A stretch of DNA of 64,000 nucleotides, taken from NCBI RefSeq assembly GCF_003347205.1, contig NZ_QQBJ01000004.1, positions 248,001 through 312,000 of the forward strand. The letters are read 5' to 3'. The translations under genes were made by a program, and so were the position numbers. The notes beneath the pieces were generated by a model that saw only the letters and a program-made list of their open reading frames with translations, made no database searches and was not told the origin of the DNA. Position 1 is the first letter of the stretch. Every line of letters starts with the position of its first letter. The DNA is from Mycolicibacterium moriokaense (GTDB taxonomy: Bacteria; Actinomycetota; Actinomycetes; Mycobacteriales; Mycobacteriaceae). Shown here piece by piece: positions 46,517-56,162 of this stretch.

Positions 46517-47508
46517 AACGTATGACGCCAAAGGCTGTGGTCGCGGTCGCCGTGGCGCTCGTGCTGCTCGTCGCGGGCTGCAACGCCACCAAGGTTTCGG
46601 ACCTGCAGAGCCGCGGCCAGCTCAAACCAGGCAGCAAGCCGTGCGGCACCTTCAACCTGGCCATCAACTCGTGGGTCGGCTACGAGGCCAATGCCGCGGT
46701 GATCACCTACCTGGCGGAGAACGTGCTCGGCTGCCTGGTGAAGCAGAAGCACATCGCCGAACAGGTTGCGTGGCAGGGCATGTCAACCGGCCAGGTGGAC
46801 GCGATCCTGGAGAACTGGGGTCACGACGATCTGCGGCAGCAGTACATCGAGAACATGGGCGTGGCGCAGAGTGCGGGGTCCACCAGCATCAAAGGACAGA
46901 TCGGCTGGTACGTGCCGCCCTGGATGGCCCAGCAGTATCCGGACATCACCGATTGGCACAACCTGAACAAGTACGCCCACCTGTTCAAGACCTCCGAATC
47001 CGGCGACAAAGGCCAACTGCTGGACGGTGATCCGGCCTACGTGACCAACGACGCCGCGCTGGTGGCCAACCTCGGCCTGGACTTCAAGGTGGTCCAGGGT
47101 GGCAGTGAAACGGCACTGATCTCCAGTATTCGGCAGGCCCAGCGGCAGCGGACACCGCTACTCGCGTACTTCTATTCGCCTCAGTGGTTGTTCGGCGAGG
47201 TGCCGATGGTCAAGGTGAACCTCCCTGCCTACACCCCCGGCTGCGACGCGGATCCGGCCAAGATCGCGTGCGACTATCCGGACTACGACCTGGACAAGAT
47301 CGTGTCGACGAAGTTCGCAGAATCCGGAAGCCCGGCATACACGCTGGTGAAGAACTTCCAGTGGACCGCCGAGGATCAGAACTCCGTCGCCCGCTCGATC
47401 GCGGTGGACGGGATGAGCGACGAGGAAGCAGCCAAGAAGTTCATCGATGCTCACCCGCAGCTTGTCGCCAAGTGGCTGGCCGGCACGGGTGCGGCGAACG
47501 AAGCCTAG
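46513..47508 (+). CDS. betaine/choline-binding lipoprotein (OpuAC type)
   Basis: 331 aa substrate-binding protein. The signal peptide ends in a lipobox (LLVAGC, Cys23). The OpuAC domain follows, with several aromatic residues suited to caging a quaternary ammonium group (INSWVGYEAN; VAWQGM; ENWGHDD; IGWYVPPWM). The ATG overlaps the permease stop by 4 bp. It delivers substrate to the fused permease. Whether choline, betaine or another betaine is preferred cannot be read from sequence; both would feed the downstream enzymes. Confidence 0.9.
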   Translation: MKRMTPKAVVAVAVALVLLVAGCNATKVSDLQSRGQLKPGSKPCGTFNLAINSWVGYEANAAVITYLAENVLGCLVKQKHIAEQVAWQGMSTGQVDAILENWGHDDLRQQYIENMGVAQSAGSTSIKGQIGWYVPPWMAQQYPDITDWHNLNKYAHLFKTSESGDKGQLLDGDPAYVTNDAALVANLGLDFKVVQGGSETALISSIRQAQRQRTPLLAYFYSPQWLFGEVPMVKVNLPAYTPGCDADPAKIACDYPDYDLDKIVSTKFAESGSPAYTLVKNFQWTAEDQNSVARSIAVDGMSDEEAAKKFIDAHPQLVAKWLAGTGAANEA

Positions 47509-47590
47509 CCGACCTGCGAAAACGACGTTTCTGTGACGTCAAACTCGCCTGCCATATCTATTGACAAGTCTCCGGCGATGCCTCACGCTG

Positions 47591-47618
47591 TTGCATATTA
47601 CGAGTCGTGTTCCATAAT
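47591..47618 (+). promoter_or_regulatory. promoter of the betaine oxygenase operon with degenerate IclR site
   Basis: TTGCAT (47591-47596), a 16-bp spacer and CATAAT (47613-47618) form a plausible -35/-10 pair. TTGCATATTACGAGT at 47591-47605 matches one arm and the centre of the TTGC-N7-GCAA operator but not the other arm, and would overlap the -35. Confidence 0.45.
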
Positions 47619-47655
47619 CCGCTACAAATTCCCCCCGCTACGAGGAGGTCACGTC

Positions 47656-48018
47656 GTGCTCGAAATCTGTCCGTTGGCGGCGCTTCCGCGCGGCGAGGCG
47701 CTGCGGGTCGACACCGATCCGCCCATCGCCGTCTTCCACACCGACGACGGCGACGTGTTCGCGATCGATGACACCTGCACGCATCAGGACGCGTCACTGG
47801 CCGACGGCTGGCTGGAAGGCTGTGAGATCGAATGCCCTTTGCATGCATCCCGTTTCAACCTGCGCACGGGTGAAGCGGACGCGCCGCCGGCAAAGCTTCC
47901 CGTCCGCACGCACCAGGTGACGATCGTCGACGGCGTGATCAACGTCCGACTCGACGACGCGCCACCGAACCTTCCGCCAGGGGTCTCCACTCGCGCCGCA
48001 GACACGGCGGCGCGGTGA
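47656..48018 (+). CDS. Rieske-type ferredoxin
   Basis: 120 aa from the GTG at 47656, directed by a strong AGGAGGT six bases upstream; a longer open frame to 47533 lacks such a site. It is a Rieske 2Fe-2S protein with Cys41-Thr-His43 (TCTHQDASLADGW) and Cys60-x-x-His63 (CPLHASRFN). It is of the soluble ferredoxin class serving aromatic-ring-type oxygenases. Its stop overlaps the GTG of the reductase. It is predicted to pass electrons from the FAD reductase to GbcA. Confidence 0.9.
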   Translation: MLEICPLAALPRGEALRVDTDPPIAVFHTDDGDVFAIDDTCTHQDASLADGWLEGCEIECPLHASRFNLRTGEADAPPAKLPVRTHQVTIVDGVINVRLDDAPPNLPPGVSTRAADTAAR

Positions 48019-49181
48019 AAAGCGTTGCGGTCATCGGGGCTTCGCTGGCCGGGCTGTCGGCGGCCCGGGCGCTGCGAATGCAAGGATTCGACGGCGAGCT
48101 CACGGTGGTCGGGGACGAGCAGCGCAGGCCCTACGACCGGCCGCCGCTGTCCAAGGAATTTCTCCGGGGCCTCGTCGGCGAGGACGCGCTCGCGCTGGAA
48201 ACCGATGACGAGGACCTGACCGCCACGTGGCTGTTGGGAGTGCGGGCCACCCGCCTGGATGCGGCCGCAGGCGCCGTGCACCTCGACGACGGCACCACAG
48301 TGCGCGCCGACGGCATCGTGGTGGCCACCGGCGCCAGGGCCAGGACATGGCCCGGGTCGGACCGCATGGCCGGTGTGCATGTCCTGCGCACCGTCGACGA
48401 CGCCGTCGCCTTGCGCGACGAACTGCACCCAGGGGCCCGGCTGGTGGTGATCGGCGCGGGTTTCATCGGCGCCGAAGTCGCCTCCACCGCAATGAAGTTG
48501 GGGCTGGACGTCACCGTCGTGGAGGCTGCGCCGACCCCCCTGGCAGGACCACTCGGCGTGCAACTCGGTGCGGCGATCGCACAACTGCACATCGAGCACG
48601 GCACCGGCCTGACCTGCGGCGTGCCCGTCGCCGAACTCATCGGCACCGACCGGGTCACCGCTGTCGGACTTGCCGACGGGCGTCGCCTGCCCGCCGACGT
48701 GGTCCTGGTCGGCATCGGCGCGGTTCCCAATACCGAGTGGCTTTGCGACAGCACGCTCGAGGTGGACAACGGCGTGATCTGTGACGAGGCAGGAGCGACA
48801 GCACTCCCGAACGTGGTCGCCGTCGGCGACTGCGCCGCGTGGTACAGCCGTGCACTTGGCCGCGCGCACCGCATCGAACACTGGACGGGCGCACTGGAGC
48901 GGCCCGCGATCGCGGTGGGCACCCTGCTCTGCGGTCGACATGACGGCGCGCCGGCCAAGCCCCCGTACTTCTGGTCCGACCAGTACGACCGGCGCATTCA
49001 GTTCGCAGGCACCACCGATCCCGGCGATGACATCACCTTCGAGGTCGGCAGCCTCCGCGACGCCAGCTTCCTGGCCGTCTACCGGCGGGCCGGACAACCC
49101 GTCGCGGTACTGGGCGTGGACCAGCCGAAGCTCTTCACCCGGTGGCGTCGCCAGCTCACACCCCTGCCCGCCCTGGCCTGA
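48015..49181 (+). CDS. FAD-dependent ferredoxin reductase
   Basis: 388 aa, GTG start overlapping the Rieske gene stop (GTGA). It has two dinucleotide folds: FAD at the N-terminus (SVAVIGASLAGLSAARALR) and NAD(P)H in the middle (LVVIGAGFIGAEVASTAMKLG). VVAVGDCAAW is the C-terminal FAD motif, and RPYDRPPLSKEFL is typical of BphA4/putidaredoxin reductase-like enzymes. It has no 2Fe-2S domain of its own. With the preceding ferredoxin and following oxygenase it forms a three-component electron chain. Confidence 0.9.
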   Translation: MKSVAVIGASLAGLSAARALRMQGFDGELTVVGDEQRRPYDRPPLSKEFLRGLVGEDALALETDDEDLTATWLLGVRATRLDAAAGAVHLDDGTTVRADGIVVATGARARTWPGSDRMAGVHVLRTVDDAVALRDELHPGARLVVIGAGFIGAEVASTAMKLGLDVTVVEAAPTPLAGPLGVQLGAAIAQLHIEHGTGLTCGVPVAELIGTDRVTAVGLADGRRLPADVVLVGIGAVPNTEWLCDSTLEVDNGVICDEAGATALPNVVAVGDCAAWYSRALGRAHRIEHWTGALERPAIAVGTLLCGRHDGAPAKPPYFWSDQYDRRIQFAGTTDPGDDITFEVGSLRDASFLAVYRRAGQPVAVLGVDQPKLFTRWRRQLTPLPALA

Positions 49182-49207
49182 CTCACTCTTCAACACAGGA
49201 GATCTCG

Positions 49208-50329
49208 ATGACCACCGTCGGACTACCGCAGAGCCTGATCTCGACCCTGCCCGGCAGCTACTACACCGATCCCACCATCTTCGCGATGGAACAGGCCGAC
49301 ATCTTCGAGTCCATGTGGTTCTGTGCCGTGCGGTCCGACGACCTGGACAAGCCGGGTGCGTTCCAGACCGTCCAGGTCGGCGGGGAGAGCGTGCTGCTCA
49401 CCAGATCGCGCAGCGGCGAGGTGCGCGCCTTCTTCAACGTGTGCAGGCACCGCGGGGCGCAGCTGTGCACCGAGGAGAGCGGCGAGGCCAAACGCGCCTT
49501 CCAGTGTCCTTACCACGCTTGGACCTACGACTTCGACGGCAAGCTGATCGCAGCGCCGAACCTGACCAAGATGCCCGACATCGACCGCGTCGAATACGGC
49601 CTGCGCCGGATCGCGATCCAGGAGTGGTTGGGTTACGTCTGGGTGTGCCTGGCCGACAACCCGCCCTCCTTCGACGACACGGTACGCAAGGACGTCGGCG
49701 ACCGGCTCGGTGACCTCGCCATGATCGACCACTACGGGGTGGCCGAACTCAAGGTCGGCCGCCGAATCCGCTACGACGTCAACGCGAACTGGAAGCTCAT
49801 CATCGAGAACTTCATGGAGTGCTACCACTGCGCGACGATCCATCCGGAGCTGACCGAGGTACTGCCCGAATTCGCCGACGGGCTGGCCGTCCAGTTCCAT
49901 GTCGGCCACGGCGCCGAATTCGGCTCGGATGTCGCAGGTTTCACCGTCGACGGCTCGGCCGGGCTCGAGCAGATCCCGGGTGTCACGCCAGAGCAGGACC
50001 GGCGCTATTACGCAATCACGATCAAGCCACAGGTGTTCGTCAACCTGGTGCCCGACCATGTGATCGTGCACCGGATGTTTCCGCTCGCCGCGAATCACAC
50101 TGTCGTCGAGTGCGATTGGCTCTACCTGCCCCACGTGGTGGAATCCGGCAAGGACGTCAGTCGCTCTGTCGAATTGTTCCACCGGGTCAACCAGCAGGAT
50201 TTCGCGGCATGCGAGCGGTGCCAGCCGACGATGAGCTCGCGCGTCTACCGCGACGGCGGCGTGTTGGTACCCAGCGAGCATCACCTCGGCGAATTCCACA
50301 ACTGGCTGACGGCGAAGCTCACGAAATGA
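49208..50329 (+). CDS. gbcA: glycine betaine monooxygenase oxygenase subunit (GbcA-like)
   Basis: 373 aa from the ATG at 49208 (AGGAG upstream). The Rieske cluster is Cys79-x-His81 (NVCRHRGAQ) and Cys100-x-x-His103 (CPYHAWTYDF). The mononuclear iron site includes His207 and His212 in NFMECYHCATIHPE, the signature of GbcA and choline monooxygenase-like proteins. It demethylates glycine betaine to dimethylglycine with formaldehyde release. Context (betaine uptake, dimethylglycine and sarcosine enzymes) supports betaine as substrate. Carnitine or another betaine remains possible. It converges on the IclR gene 14 bp away. Confidence 0.9.
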   Translation: MTTVGLPQSLISTLPGSYYTDPTIFAMEQADIFESMWFCAVRSDDLDKPGAFQTVQVGGESVLLTRSRSGEVRAFFNVCRHRGAQLCTEESGEAKRAFQCPYHAWTYDFDGKLIAAPNLTKMPDIDRVEYGLRRIAIQEWLGYVWVCLADNPPSFDDTVRKDVGDRLGDLAMIDHYGVAELKVGRRIRYDVNANWKLIIENFMECYHCATIHPELTEVLPEFADGLAVQFHVGHGAEFGSDVAGFTVDGSAGLEQIPGVTPEQDRRYYAITIKPQVFVNLVPDHVIVHRMFPLAANHTVVECDWLYLPHVVESGKDVSRSVELFHRVNQQDFAACERCQPTMSSRVYRDGGVLVPSEHHLGEFHNWLTAKLTK

Positions 50330-50343
50330 ACTGTGCGGTGCCG

Positions 50344-51123
50344 TCAGTCGCGGTGGCCCATGCGGCGACTGACGGAGTCCGCCGCGGCGATCACCTCGGG
50401 TACCACTTCGCGCACCCGCTCTTCGGTGAACCGGTAGACGGGTCCCGAAACGCTCAGCGCTGCAATGGTTCTGCCGGTGTGGTCACGCACCGGCGCAGCG
50501 ACTGCGTTGAGTCCATCCTCGAGTTCCTCGATCGACGAGGCGTACCCGTCCCGGGCGGCCGCCTCGATCTGATCGTCGAGCGCCCGATACGACGTGATGG
50601 TGCGCGAGGTCAGGCGGCCAAGCCCGGAGGAGGCCAACAGCTCACGACGCTCGTCGGGCGTCAGCGAGGCGAGCAGCACCTTGCCGCTGGATGTGGCGTG
50701 AAGCGGCGTGAGTTCGCCGACCCAGTTGTGCGCGGCGACCGCACTCGGTCCACGGGCCTGGTCGATGTTGACGACGAAGTGCGAGCGCCGAACCGCGATG
50801 TTGACCGTTTCGCCGAGCGCAGCGGCGAGTTGTCCGCAGATCGGCCGGGCCTGGTGAGTGATGCCCAGCTGCTCGGGAACTGCGCTGGCAAGCCGCAGGA
50901 TGCCGAAGCCGAGGCGGTACTTTCCGCGATCGTGTGCCTGCTCGACGAGCTCGCGTTCTTCGAGAGCGGCCAGCAGCCTGAACGCCGTCGACTTGTGTAC
51001 GCCGATATCCGCGGCGATCTCGCTGACGCCGGCTTCACCGCGGTTGGCCAGGATCTCCAAAACGCTGACGGCCCGGTCCACGGACTGCACGCCGACGGCG
51101 CTGGCGACGCGCGTGTTGCCCAT
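50344..51123 (-). CDS. IclR-family regulator of choline/betaine genes (copy 2)
   Basis: 259 aa from the ATG at 51123 (MGNTRVASAVGVQSVDRAVS), shorter than the longest frame. The winged helix is at about 12-75 (VSEIAADIGVHKSTAFRLLA). The effector domain (about 90-255) has LHATSSGKVLLASL and EELEDGLNAVAAPV. Its own start codon lies inside a TTGC-N7-GCAA palindrome, and betA, divergent 117 bp away, has another. It is therefore the best candidate for the regulator of the choline genes. Effector unknown; choline or a pathway aldehyde is plausible. Confidence 0.9.
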   Translation of the reverse strand: MGNTRVASAVGVQSVDRAVSVLEILANRGEAGVSEIAADIGVHKSTAFRLLAALEERELVEQAHDRGKYRLGFGILRLASAVPEQLGITHQARPICGQLAAALGETVNIAVRRSHFVVNIDQARGPSAVAAHNWVGELTPLHATSSGKVLLASLTPDERRELLASSGLGRLTSRTITSYRALDDQIEAAARDGYASSIEELEDGLNAVAAPVRDHTGRTIAALSVSGPVYRFTEERVREVVPEVIAAADSVSRRMGHRD

Positions 51124-51130
51124 AACGCAA
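51116..51130. promoter_or_regulatory. IclR-type operator over the iclR start codon
   Basis: TTGCCCATAACGCAA contains the iclR start codon (complement at 51121-51123). The TTGC/GCAA arms and AT centre match the betB and betA sites. Autorepression is likely. Confidence 0.6.
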
Positions 51131-51166
51131 CTATACGAGCTCGACGGCGACGATTGCGAGACTTGG

Positions 51167-51181
51167 TTGCACATAAGGCAA
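51167..51181. promoter_or_regulatory. IclR-type operator upstream of betA
   Basis: TTGCACATAAGGCAA, extendable to GGTTGC...GCAACC (51165-51183). Its left arm doubles as a candidate -35 (TTGCAC) with TATCAC at 51191-51196, 18 bp away. The operator would cover the betA -35. Confidence 0.6.
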
Positions 51182-51240
51182 CCTGATGCGTATCACGGTT
51201 CGCGGGATTGACAGGTTTCGATCGTCAGGAGGCAAGAACG

Positions 51241-52950
51241 ATGGCTGTTAGCGACACAGCGCGATACGACTTCGTCATCGTGGGTGGTGGTTCGGCCGGT
51301 TGCGCACTCGGCAACCGGTTGTCGGCCGATCCGGGCAACAAGGTTCTGGTCCTTGAAGCGGGTCGCAACGATTCATTGTGGGATGTGTTCGTCCACATGC
51401 CCGCCGCGTTGCCGTTCCCGATCGGAAGTCGGTTCTATGACTGGAAATACGAGTCCGAACCGGAGCCGCACATGAACGGTCGCCGGATCTATCATGCCCG
51501 GGGCAAGGTGCTCGGCGGATCGAGCAGCATCAACGGGATGATCTTCCAGCGCGGCAATCCGATGGACTACGAACGCTGGGGCGCCGACCCCGGCATGGCC
51601 GACTGGGACTTCGCCCACTGCCTGCCGTACTTCAACCGAATGGAGAACTGCCTGGCCGCCGCGGCGGACGATCCGTATCGCGGGCACGCGGGCCCGCTGG
51701 CGCTGGAGCGGGGACCTGCCACGAATCCGTTGTTCGAAGCGTTTTTCAGCGCGGCTGAACAGGCCGGCTATCCGCGTACCGAAGACGTGAACGGTTACCG
51801 CCAGGAGGGATTCGCGAAGTTCGACCGCAACATCCGCAACGGCCGCCGCCTGTCGGCGGCCCGCGCCTACCTGCATCCGGTGATGAACCGGCCGAACCTC
51901 GACGTACTCACCAGGGCATTCGTCGAACGGGTGGTGTTCGACGGCAAGCGCGCTGTCGGCGTCGACTACAGCCACGGGGTCCGCGGACACCCAAAGCGCG
52001 TCATCGCCGGCGAGGTCATCCTCTGCGGCGGCGCCATCAACAGCCCCCAGCTGCTGCAGCTTTCCGGGATCGGCAACGCCGCCGATCTGGAGGCGCTGGG
52101 CATCGACGTGGTGCATGACCTCCCCGGTGTCGGCGAGAACCTGCAGGATCACCTCGAGGTATACATCCAATATGCGTGCAAGCAGCCGGTGACCATGCAG
52201 AAGTACCTCAAGTGGCGGTACCGGCCCTGGATCGGCGCCAACTGGCTGTTCCTCCGTCGGGGACCCGGCGCGACAAACCATTTCGAGGGTGGCGGCTTCG
52301 TCCGCAGCAACGACGACGTCGCGTATCCGAACCTGATGTTTCACTTCCTGCCGATCGCGGTGCGCTACGACGGCTCGCAACCCGAGGGCGGCGACGGCTA
52401 CCAGGTACACGTCGGGCCCATGTACTCCGATGCACGGGGATCGTGCAAGATCGTCAGCCGCGACCCGAAAGTCCATCCGGCGCTGCGGTTCAACTATCTG
52501 TCCACCGAGCAGGATCGCCGGGAATGGGTGGAATCCATTCGGGTGGCGCGCCACATACTCAACCAGTCGGCGATGGCGCCGTTCAACGGTGGCGAAACCT
52601 CACCCGGGCCGAGCGTGGACACCGACGAGGAGATTCTCGACTGGGTGGCGCGCGATGCGGAGACTGCGCTGCACCCGTCGTGCACCGCCAAGATGGGCAC
52701 CGACGCGATGGCGGTGACAGACCCGCAGACGATGGGTGTGCACGGCACCGACGGACTCAAGGTGGTCGATGCATCGGTGATGCCGTATGTCACGAACGGC
52801 AACATCTACGCCCCGGTGATGATGGTCGCCGAGAAGGCCGCCGACCTGATCCTCGGCAACCAGCCGTTGGCTCCCGCGACGGTGCCCTTCTACCGGCACG
52901 TACCGGTCGACGAGCGGCCCGGCGACTCGGCACCCGTCAACAGCAATTGA
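51241..52950 (+). CDS. betA: choline dehydrogenase (GMC flavoprotein)
   Basis: 569 aa from the ATG at 51241 with AGGAGG upstream. It is a glucose-methanol-choline oxidoreductase with FAD-binding [19 protein letters not shown] and LVLEAG at the N-terminus. Also present are [36 protein letters not shown] and the catalytic-region [11 protein letters not shown] near residue 480. The C-terminal [22 protein letters not shown] is typical of BetA. It oxidises choline to betaine aldehyde. The final substrate call rests on family and context; other alcohol-oxidising GMC enzymes look alike. It converges on mscR with 10 bp between stops. Confidence 0.87.
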   Translation: MAVSDTARYDFVIVGGGSAGCALGNRLSADPGNKVLVLEAGRNDSLWDVFVHMPAALPFPIGSRFYDWKYESEPEPHMNGRRIYHARGKVLGGSSSINGMIFQRGNPMDYERWGADPGMADWDFAHCLPYFNRMENCLAAAADDPYRGHAGPLALERGPATNPLFEAFFSAAEQAGYPRTEDVNGYRQEGFAKFDRNIRNGRRLSAARAYLHPVMNRPNLDVLTRAFVERVVFDGKRAVGVDYSHGVRGHPKRVIAGEVILCGGAINSPQLLQLSGIGNAADLEALGIDVVHDLPGVGENLQDHLEVYIQYACKQPVTMQKYLKWRYRPWIGANWLFLRRGPGATNHFEGGGFVRSNDDVAYPNLMFHFLPIAVRYDGSQPEGGDGYQVHVGPMYSDARGSCKIVSRDPKVHPALRFNYLSTEQDRREWVESIRVARHILNQSAMAPFNGGETSPGPSVDTDEEILDWVARDAETALHPSCTAKMGTDAMAVTDPQTMGVHGTDGLKVVDASVMPYVTNGNIYAPVMMVAEKAADLILGNQPLAPATVPFYRHVPVDERPGDSAPVNSN

Positions 52951-52960
52951 CCTGATCGCT

Positions 52961-54046
52961 TCAGAGCACAACCACTGAACGGAGTACTTCGCCGCGGTGC
53001 ATCGTGGCGAACGCGTCTTCCACCTGGTCGAGTTTGATGCGCTCGCTGACGAACATGTCCAGCGGCAGGCGGCCCTGCCGGTAGAGGTCGACGAGCGTAG
53101 GGAAATCCCGCTCGGGCAGGCAGTCGCCGTACCATGACGACTTCAAAGCGCCGCCGCGGGAGAAGAAATCGATCAGCGGCATCTCCAGCGTCATCTCGGG
53201 CGTGGGCACGCCGACCAGCACGACGGTACCTGCCAGGTCGCGGGCGTAGAACGCCTGCTTCCACGTCTCGGGGCGACCGACCGCATCGACGACGACGTCC
53301 GCGCCGAAACCACCGGTGAGTTCCCGCACGGCTTCGACGGCATCCGCCTGCGAGGCGTCGACGAGGTGGGTCGCGCCCAATTGCCTTGCCCACTGCAGCT
53401 TCCTGGGATCCCGGTCGACCGCGATGATCGGTGACGCGCCCGCCAACCTCGCTCCGGCGATCGCCGCATCACCGACTCCCCCGCAACCGATCACCGCAAC
53501 GGAATCGCCCCGCGAGACGTTGCCCGTGTTCGTCGTTGCGCCGAGTCCGGCCATCACACCGCAGCCGAGCAGGCCGACGACAGCGGGATCGGCATTGGAA
53601 TCGACGCGGGTGCACTGGCCCTCGTGCACAAGGGTTTTGTCGGCGAAAGCGCCGATGCCGAGCGCCGGTGTCAGCTCGGTGCCATCGGCCAGCGTCATCG
53701 GCCGACTGGCGTTGAAGGTGTCGAAGCAGTACCACGGTCGTCCCCGTCGGCAGGCGCGACATCGACCGCACACCGCTCGCCAGTTGAGCACCACGAAGTC
53801 GCCCACCGCGACATGGGTGACTGCATCGCCGATCGACTCGACGAGCCCGGCGGCCTCATGCCCGAGCAGGAACGGGAATTGGTCGTTGATTCCGCCGTCA
53901 CGGTAGGTCAGGTCGGTGTGGCATACCCCGCACGCCTGGATCCGGACGACGACATCGTTGGGCCCCGGATCGGGGATGGTGATGTCGACCGTCTCGACGG
54001 GCGCACCCTTGCTGCGGGCGATGACGCCCTGGACCTGCTGTGGCAT
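52961..54046 (-). CDS. mscR: mycothiol-dependent formaldehyde dehydrogenase / S-nitrosomycothiol reductase
   Basis: 361 aa from the ATG at 54046, exactly the MscR length. It is a zinc alcohol dehydrogenase of class III. The catalytic zinc region includes Cys42 (CGVCHTD) and His63 (LGHEAAG). Structural zinc cysteines are Cys93, 96, 99 and 107 ([15 protein letters not shown]). The NAD-binding loop is [12 protein letters not shown]. It oxidises the mycothiol adduct of formaldehyde and also reduces S-nitrosomycothiol. Here it is last in the sox/dgcA operon, where betaine, dimethylglycine and sarcosine demethylation release formaldehyde, so detoxification fits well. Confidence 0.9.
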   Translation of the reverse strand: MPQQVQGVIARSKGAPVETVDITIPDPGPNDVVVRIQACGVCHTDLTYRDGGINDQFPFLLGHEAAGLVESIGDAVTHVAVGDFVVLNWRAVCGRCRACRRGRPWYCFDTFNASRPMTLADGTELTPALGIGAFADKTLVHEGQCTRVDSNADPAVVGLLGCGVMAGLGATTNTGNVSRGDSVAVIGCGGVGDAAIAGARLAGASPIIAVDRDPRKLQWARQLGATHLVDASQADAVEAVRELTGGFGADVVVDAVGRPETWKQAFYARDLAGTVVLVGVPTPEMTLEMPLIDFFSRGGALKSSWYGDCLPERDFPTLVDLYRQGRLPLDMFVSERIKLDQVEDAFATMHRGEVLRSVVVL

Positions 54047-54116
54047 TGAAACGACCTCACTTGGACAGACGGGGCCGACCTCCGGCCATTGGGGATCGGG
54101 TAGCAGAAGCGCAGGC

Positions 54117-56162
54117 CTAGAGGGCCAGACACAACCGATAGGCGTCGAACACGGCCGCGTGAATGTTGCGGCTGGCCACCGCATCACCGATGCGGAACAA
54201 CTGATAGCGCCCATCGGCATTGCGCCGCACCTGTTGCGGGCGCAGGTCGAGCAGCGCCTGCAGGTCCACCTCGCCCAGATTCGACGAGCCGGGCACCAGC
54301 GAGAAGTACAGCTCGTCGGAGGGCAAGGTGCCGTGCTCGACGACGACCTGATCGACGACGCGTTGGCGCGTGGCGTGCGCATATTCGTTGTACAGATCGA
54401 TCTCCAGCCGGCCGTCCTTGCGCCGCACGCCGGTGAGCCGTTCGTTGAGGGTGACGCGCACGTCGTGCTCGGCGAAGATCTTGAAGTATCCGGGATAGTT
54501 CACCCCGCCGACGTCCGGGGCCAGAGTCCGCTCCGGCGTGACGAATTCGACGGCCGCGCCTGCGCGCGCCAACACCTCGGCAGCATCGAGACCGGGATGC
54601 TGGCCGTTGTCGTCGAACAGCAGCACCTGACCTTTGGGCCGGAATGAACCACTCAGCACGTCCCAGCCGTCGGAAACGAGATGGGCTCCCTCGGTGAGGA
54701 ATTCGGTGTTCGGGACTCCGCCCGTCGCGACCACCACAACGTCGGGGTCTTCGGCGAGCACCTCGTCGGGTTCGGCGTAGGTGTTGTACCGGATGTCGAC
54801 GTCGAAGTGCTTGCATTCAGCCAGTCGCCAATCGATGATCCCGATCAGGTCGCGCCGGCGTGGGGCGAACGACGCCAGCCGCACCTGACCGCCTGCGGCG
54901 TCGCTTGCCTCGAGCACGACGACCCGGTGGCCGCGCAGGCCGAGGACCCGGGCCGCCTCGAGGCCGGCAGGACCGGCTCCGATGACAACCGCCTTTCGCG
55001 CCCCTCCTTCGGCTGCTGGCACGTGGTGTGGCAGTCGGTGTTCGCGGCCGGTGGCCGGGTTGTGGATGCATTTGGCGTCGCGAGCCTGGTAGATCTCGTC
55101 GAGGCAGTAGGTGGCGCCGACGCAGGGTCGAATCCGGTCTTCTTCTCCCGCTTGCAGTTTGGCGACGATATGCGGATCTGCGATGTGTGCGCGAGTCATG
55201 CCGACGAGGTCGAGCAGCCCGTCCCGGATCGCGTGTCGGGCGGTGGCCACGTCGTTGATCCTGGATGCGTGCATCACCGGCACACCGAGGTCGCGCTTGA
55301 TCTGTCCCGCGAATTCGAGATGCGGCGCCACGGGGGTCCCCATCGGGGGGATGACCCGCGACAGCGCCTCGTCGCTGGCCATGTATCCGCGAATGACGCT
55401 GATGAAGTCGATGCCCTCGGCTACCACCCGATCCGCGATCGCCATCGCCTCGTCACGGCCGAGGCCGCCCGGCATCTCCTCGTCGAACGACATCCGGATA
55501 CCGACCACGAAATCCGGTCCCGCGGCCTCGCGCACGGCGCGAATCACCCGCAGCGGAAAGCGCAACCGATCCTCGAGGCTGCCGCCGAACTCGTCGTCGC
55601 GGTGATTGGTCAATGGGGACCAGAACGCGTCCAGCAGATGGGTGTAGGCCTCGATCTCGATGCCGTCCAGGCCGGCATCGCGACAGCGATGGGTGGCATC
55701 CGCGTAGGCCCGCACTATGCGGTCCATGTCCCATTCCTCGGCCACCTTGGGGAAGGCGCGGTGTGCGGGTTCGCGCAGCGGTGACGGGTAGACCACCGGC
55801 AGCCAGTCGCCGTCGTAGTTGCTTGTCCGCCTGCCCAGATGGGTGATCTGGCACATCACGGCGGCACCGTGCTCGTGGACGCCGTAGGCCAACTCCCGCA
55901 GCCACGGGACGATCTCGTCCTTGTAGAGGTGCAGGTTGCCGAATGCGGCAGGGCTGTCGGGGGCGACGACGGCGGACCCGCCCATCATCGTCAGACCGAT
56001 CCCACCCTTGGCCTTCTCCTCGTGGTAGAGGCGGTAGCGGTCCTTGGGCATCCCGTCCTCGGTGTAGGACGGCTCGTGCGAGGTACTGACCACCCGGTTG
56101 CGCAGCGTCAGGTGCTTCAACTCGAAGGGCTGCAGCAGCGGATCGATGAGCTGGCGATTCAT
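54117..56162 (-). CDS. dgcA: dimethylglycine demethylase-like flavoprotein (DgcA/FadH type)
   Basis: 681 aa from the ATG at 56162, overlapping the soxG stop by 4 bp. An N-terminal old-yellow-enzyme TIM barrel (1-about 370) with FMN precedes a C-terminal FAD/NAD-binding region ([19 protein letters not shown], about 390-408). Cysteines for the 4Fe-4S cluster are Cys347, Cys353 and Cys365 (RPCVGATYC...DAKC). Ala350 occupies the place of the second Cys in FadH-like CIGC motifs. Relatives demethylate dimethylglycine, stachydrine or trimethylamine. Position between soxG and mscR favours dimethylglycine to sarcosine. No dgcB is nearby. Confidence 0.85.
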   Translation of the reverse strand: MNRQLIDPLLQPFELKHLTLRNRVVSTSHEPSYTEDGMPKDRYRLYHEEKAKGGIGLTMMGGSAVVAPDSPAAFGNLHLYKDEIVPWLRELAYGVHEHGAAVMCQITHLGRRTSNYDGDWLPVVYPSPLREPAHRAFPKVAEEWDMDRIVRAYADATHRCRDAGLDGIEIEAYTHLLDAFWSPLTNHRDDEFGGSLEDRLRFPLRVIRAVREAAGPDFVVGIRMSFDEEMPGGLGRDEAMAIADRVVAEGIDFISVIRGYMASDEALSRVIPPMGTPVAPHLEFAGQIKRDLGVPVMHASRINDVATARHAIRDGLLDLVGMTRAHIADPHIVAKLQAGEEDRIRPCVGATYCLDEIYQARDAKCIHNPATGREHRLPHHVPAAEGGARKAVVIGAGPAGLEAARVLGLRGHRVVVLEASDAAGGQVRLASFAPRRRDLIGIIDWRLAECKHFDVDIRYNTYAEPDEVLAEDPDVVVVATGGVPNTEFLTEGAHLVSDGWDVLSGSFRPKGQVLLFDDNGQHPGLDAAEVLARAGAAVEFVTPERTLAPDVGGVNYPGYFKIFAEHDVRVTLNERLTGVRRKDGRLEIDLYNEYAHATRQRVVDQVVVEHGTLPSDELYFSLVPGSSNLGEVDLQALLDLRPQQVRRNADGRYQLFRIGDAVASRNIHAAVFDAYRLCLAL

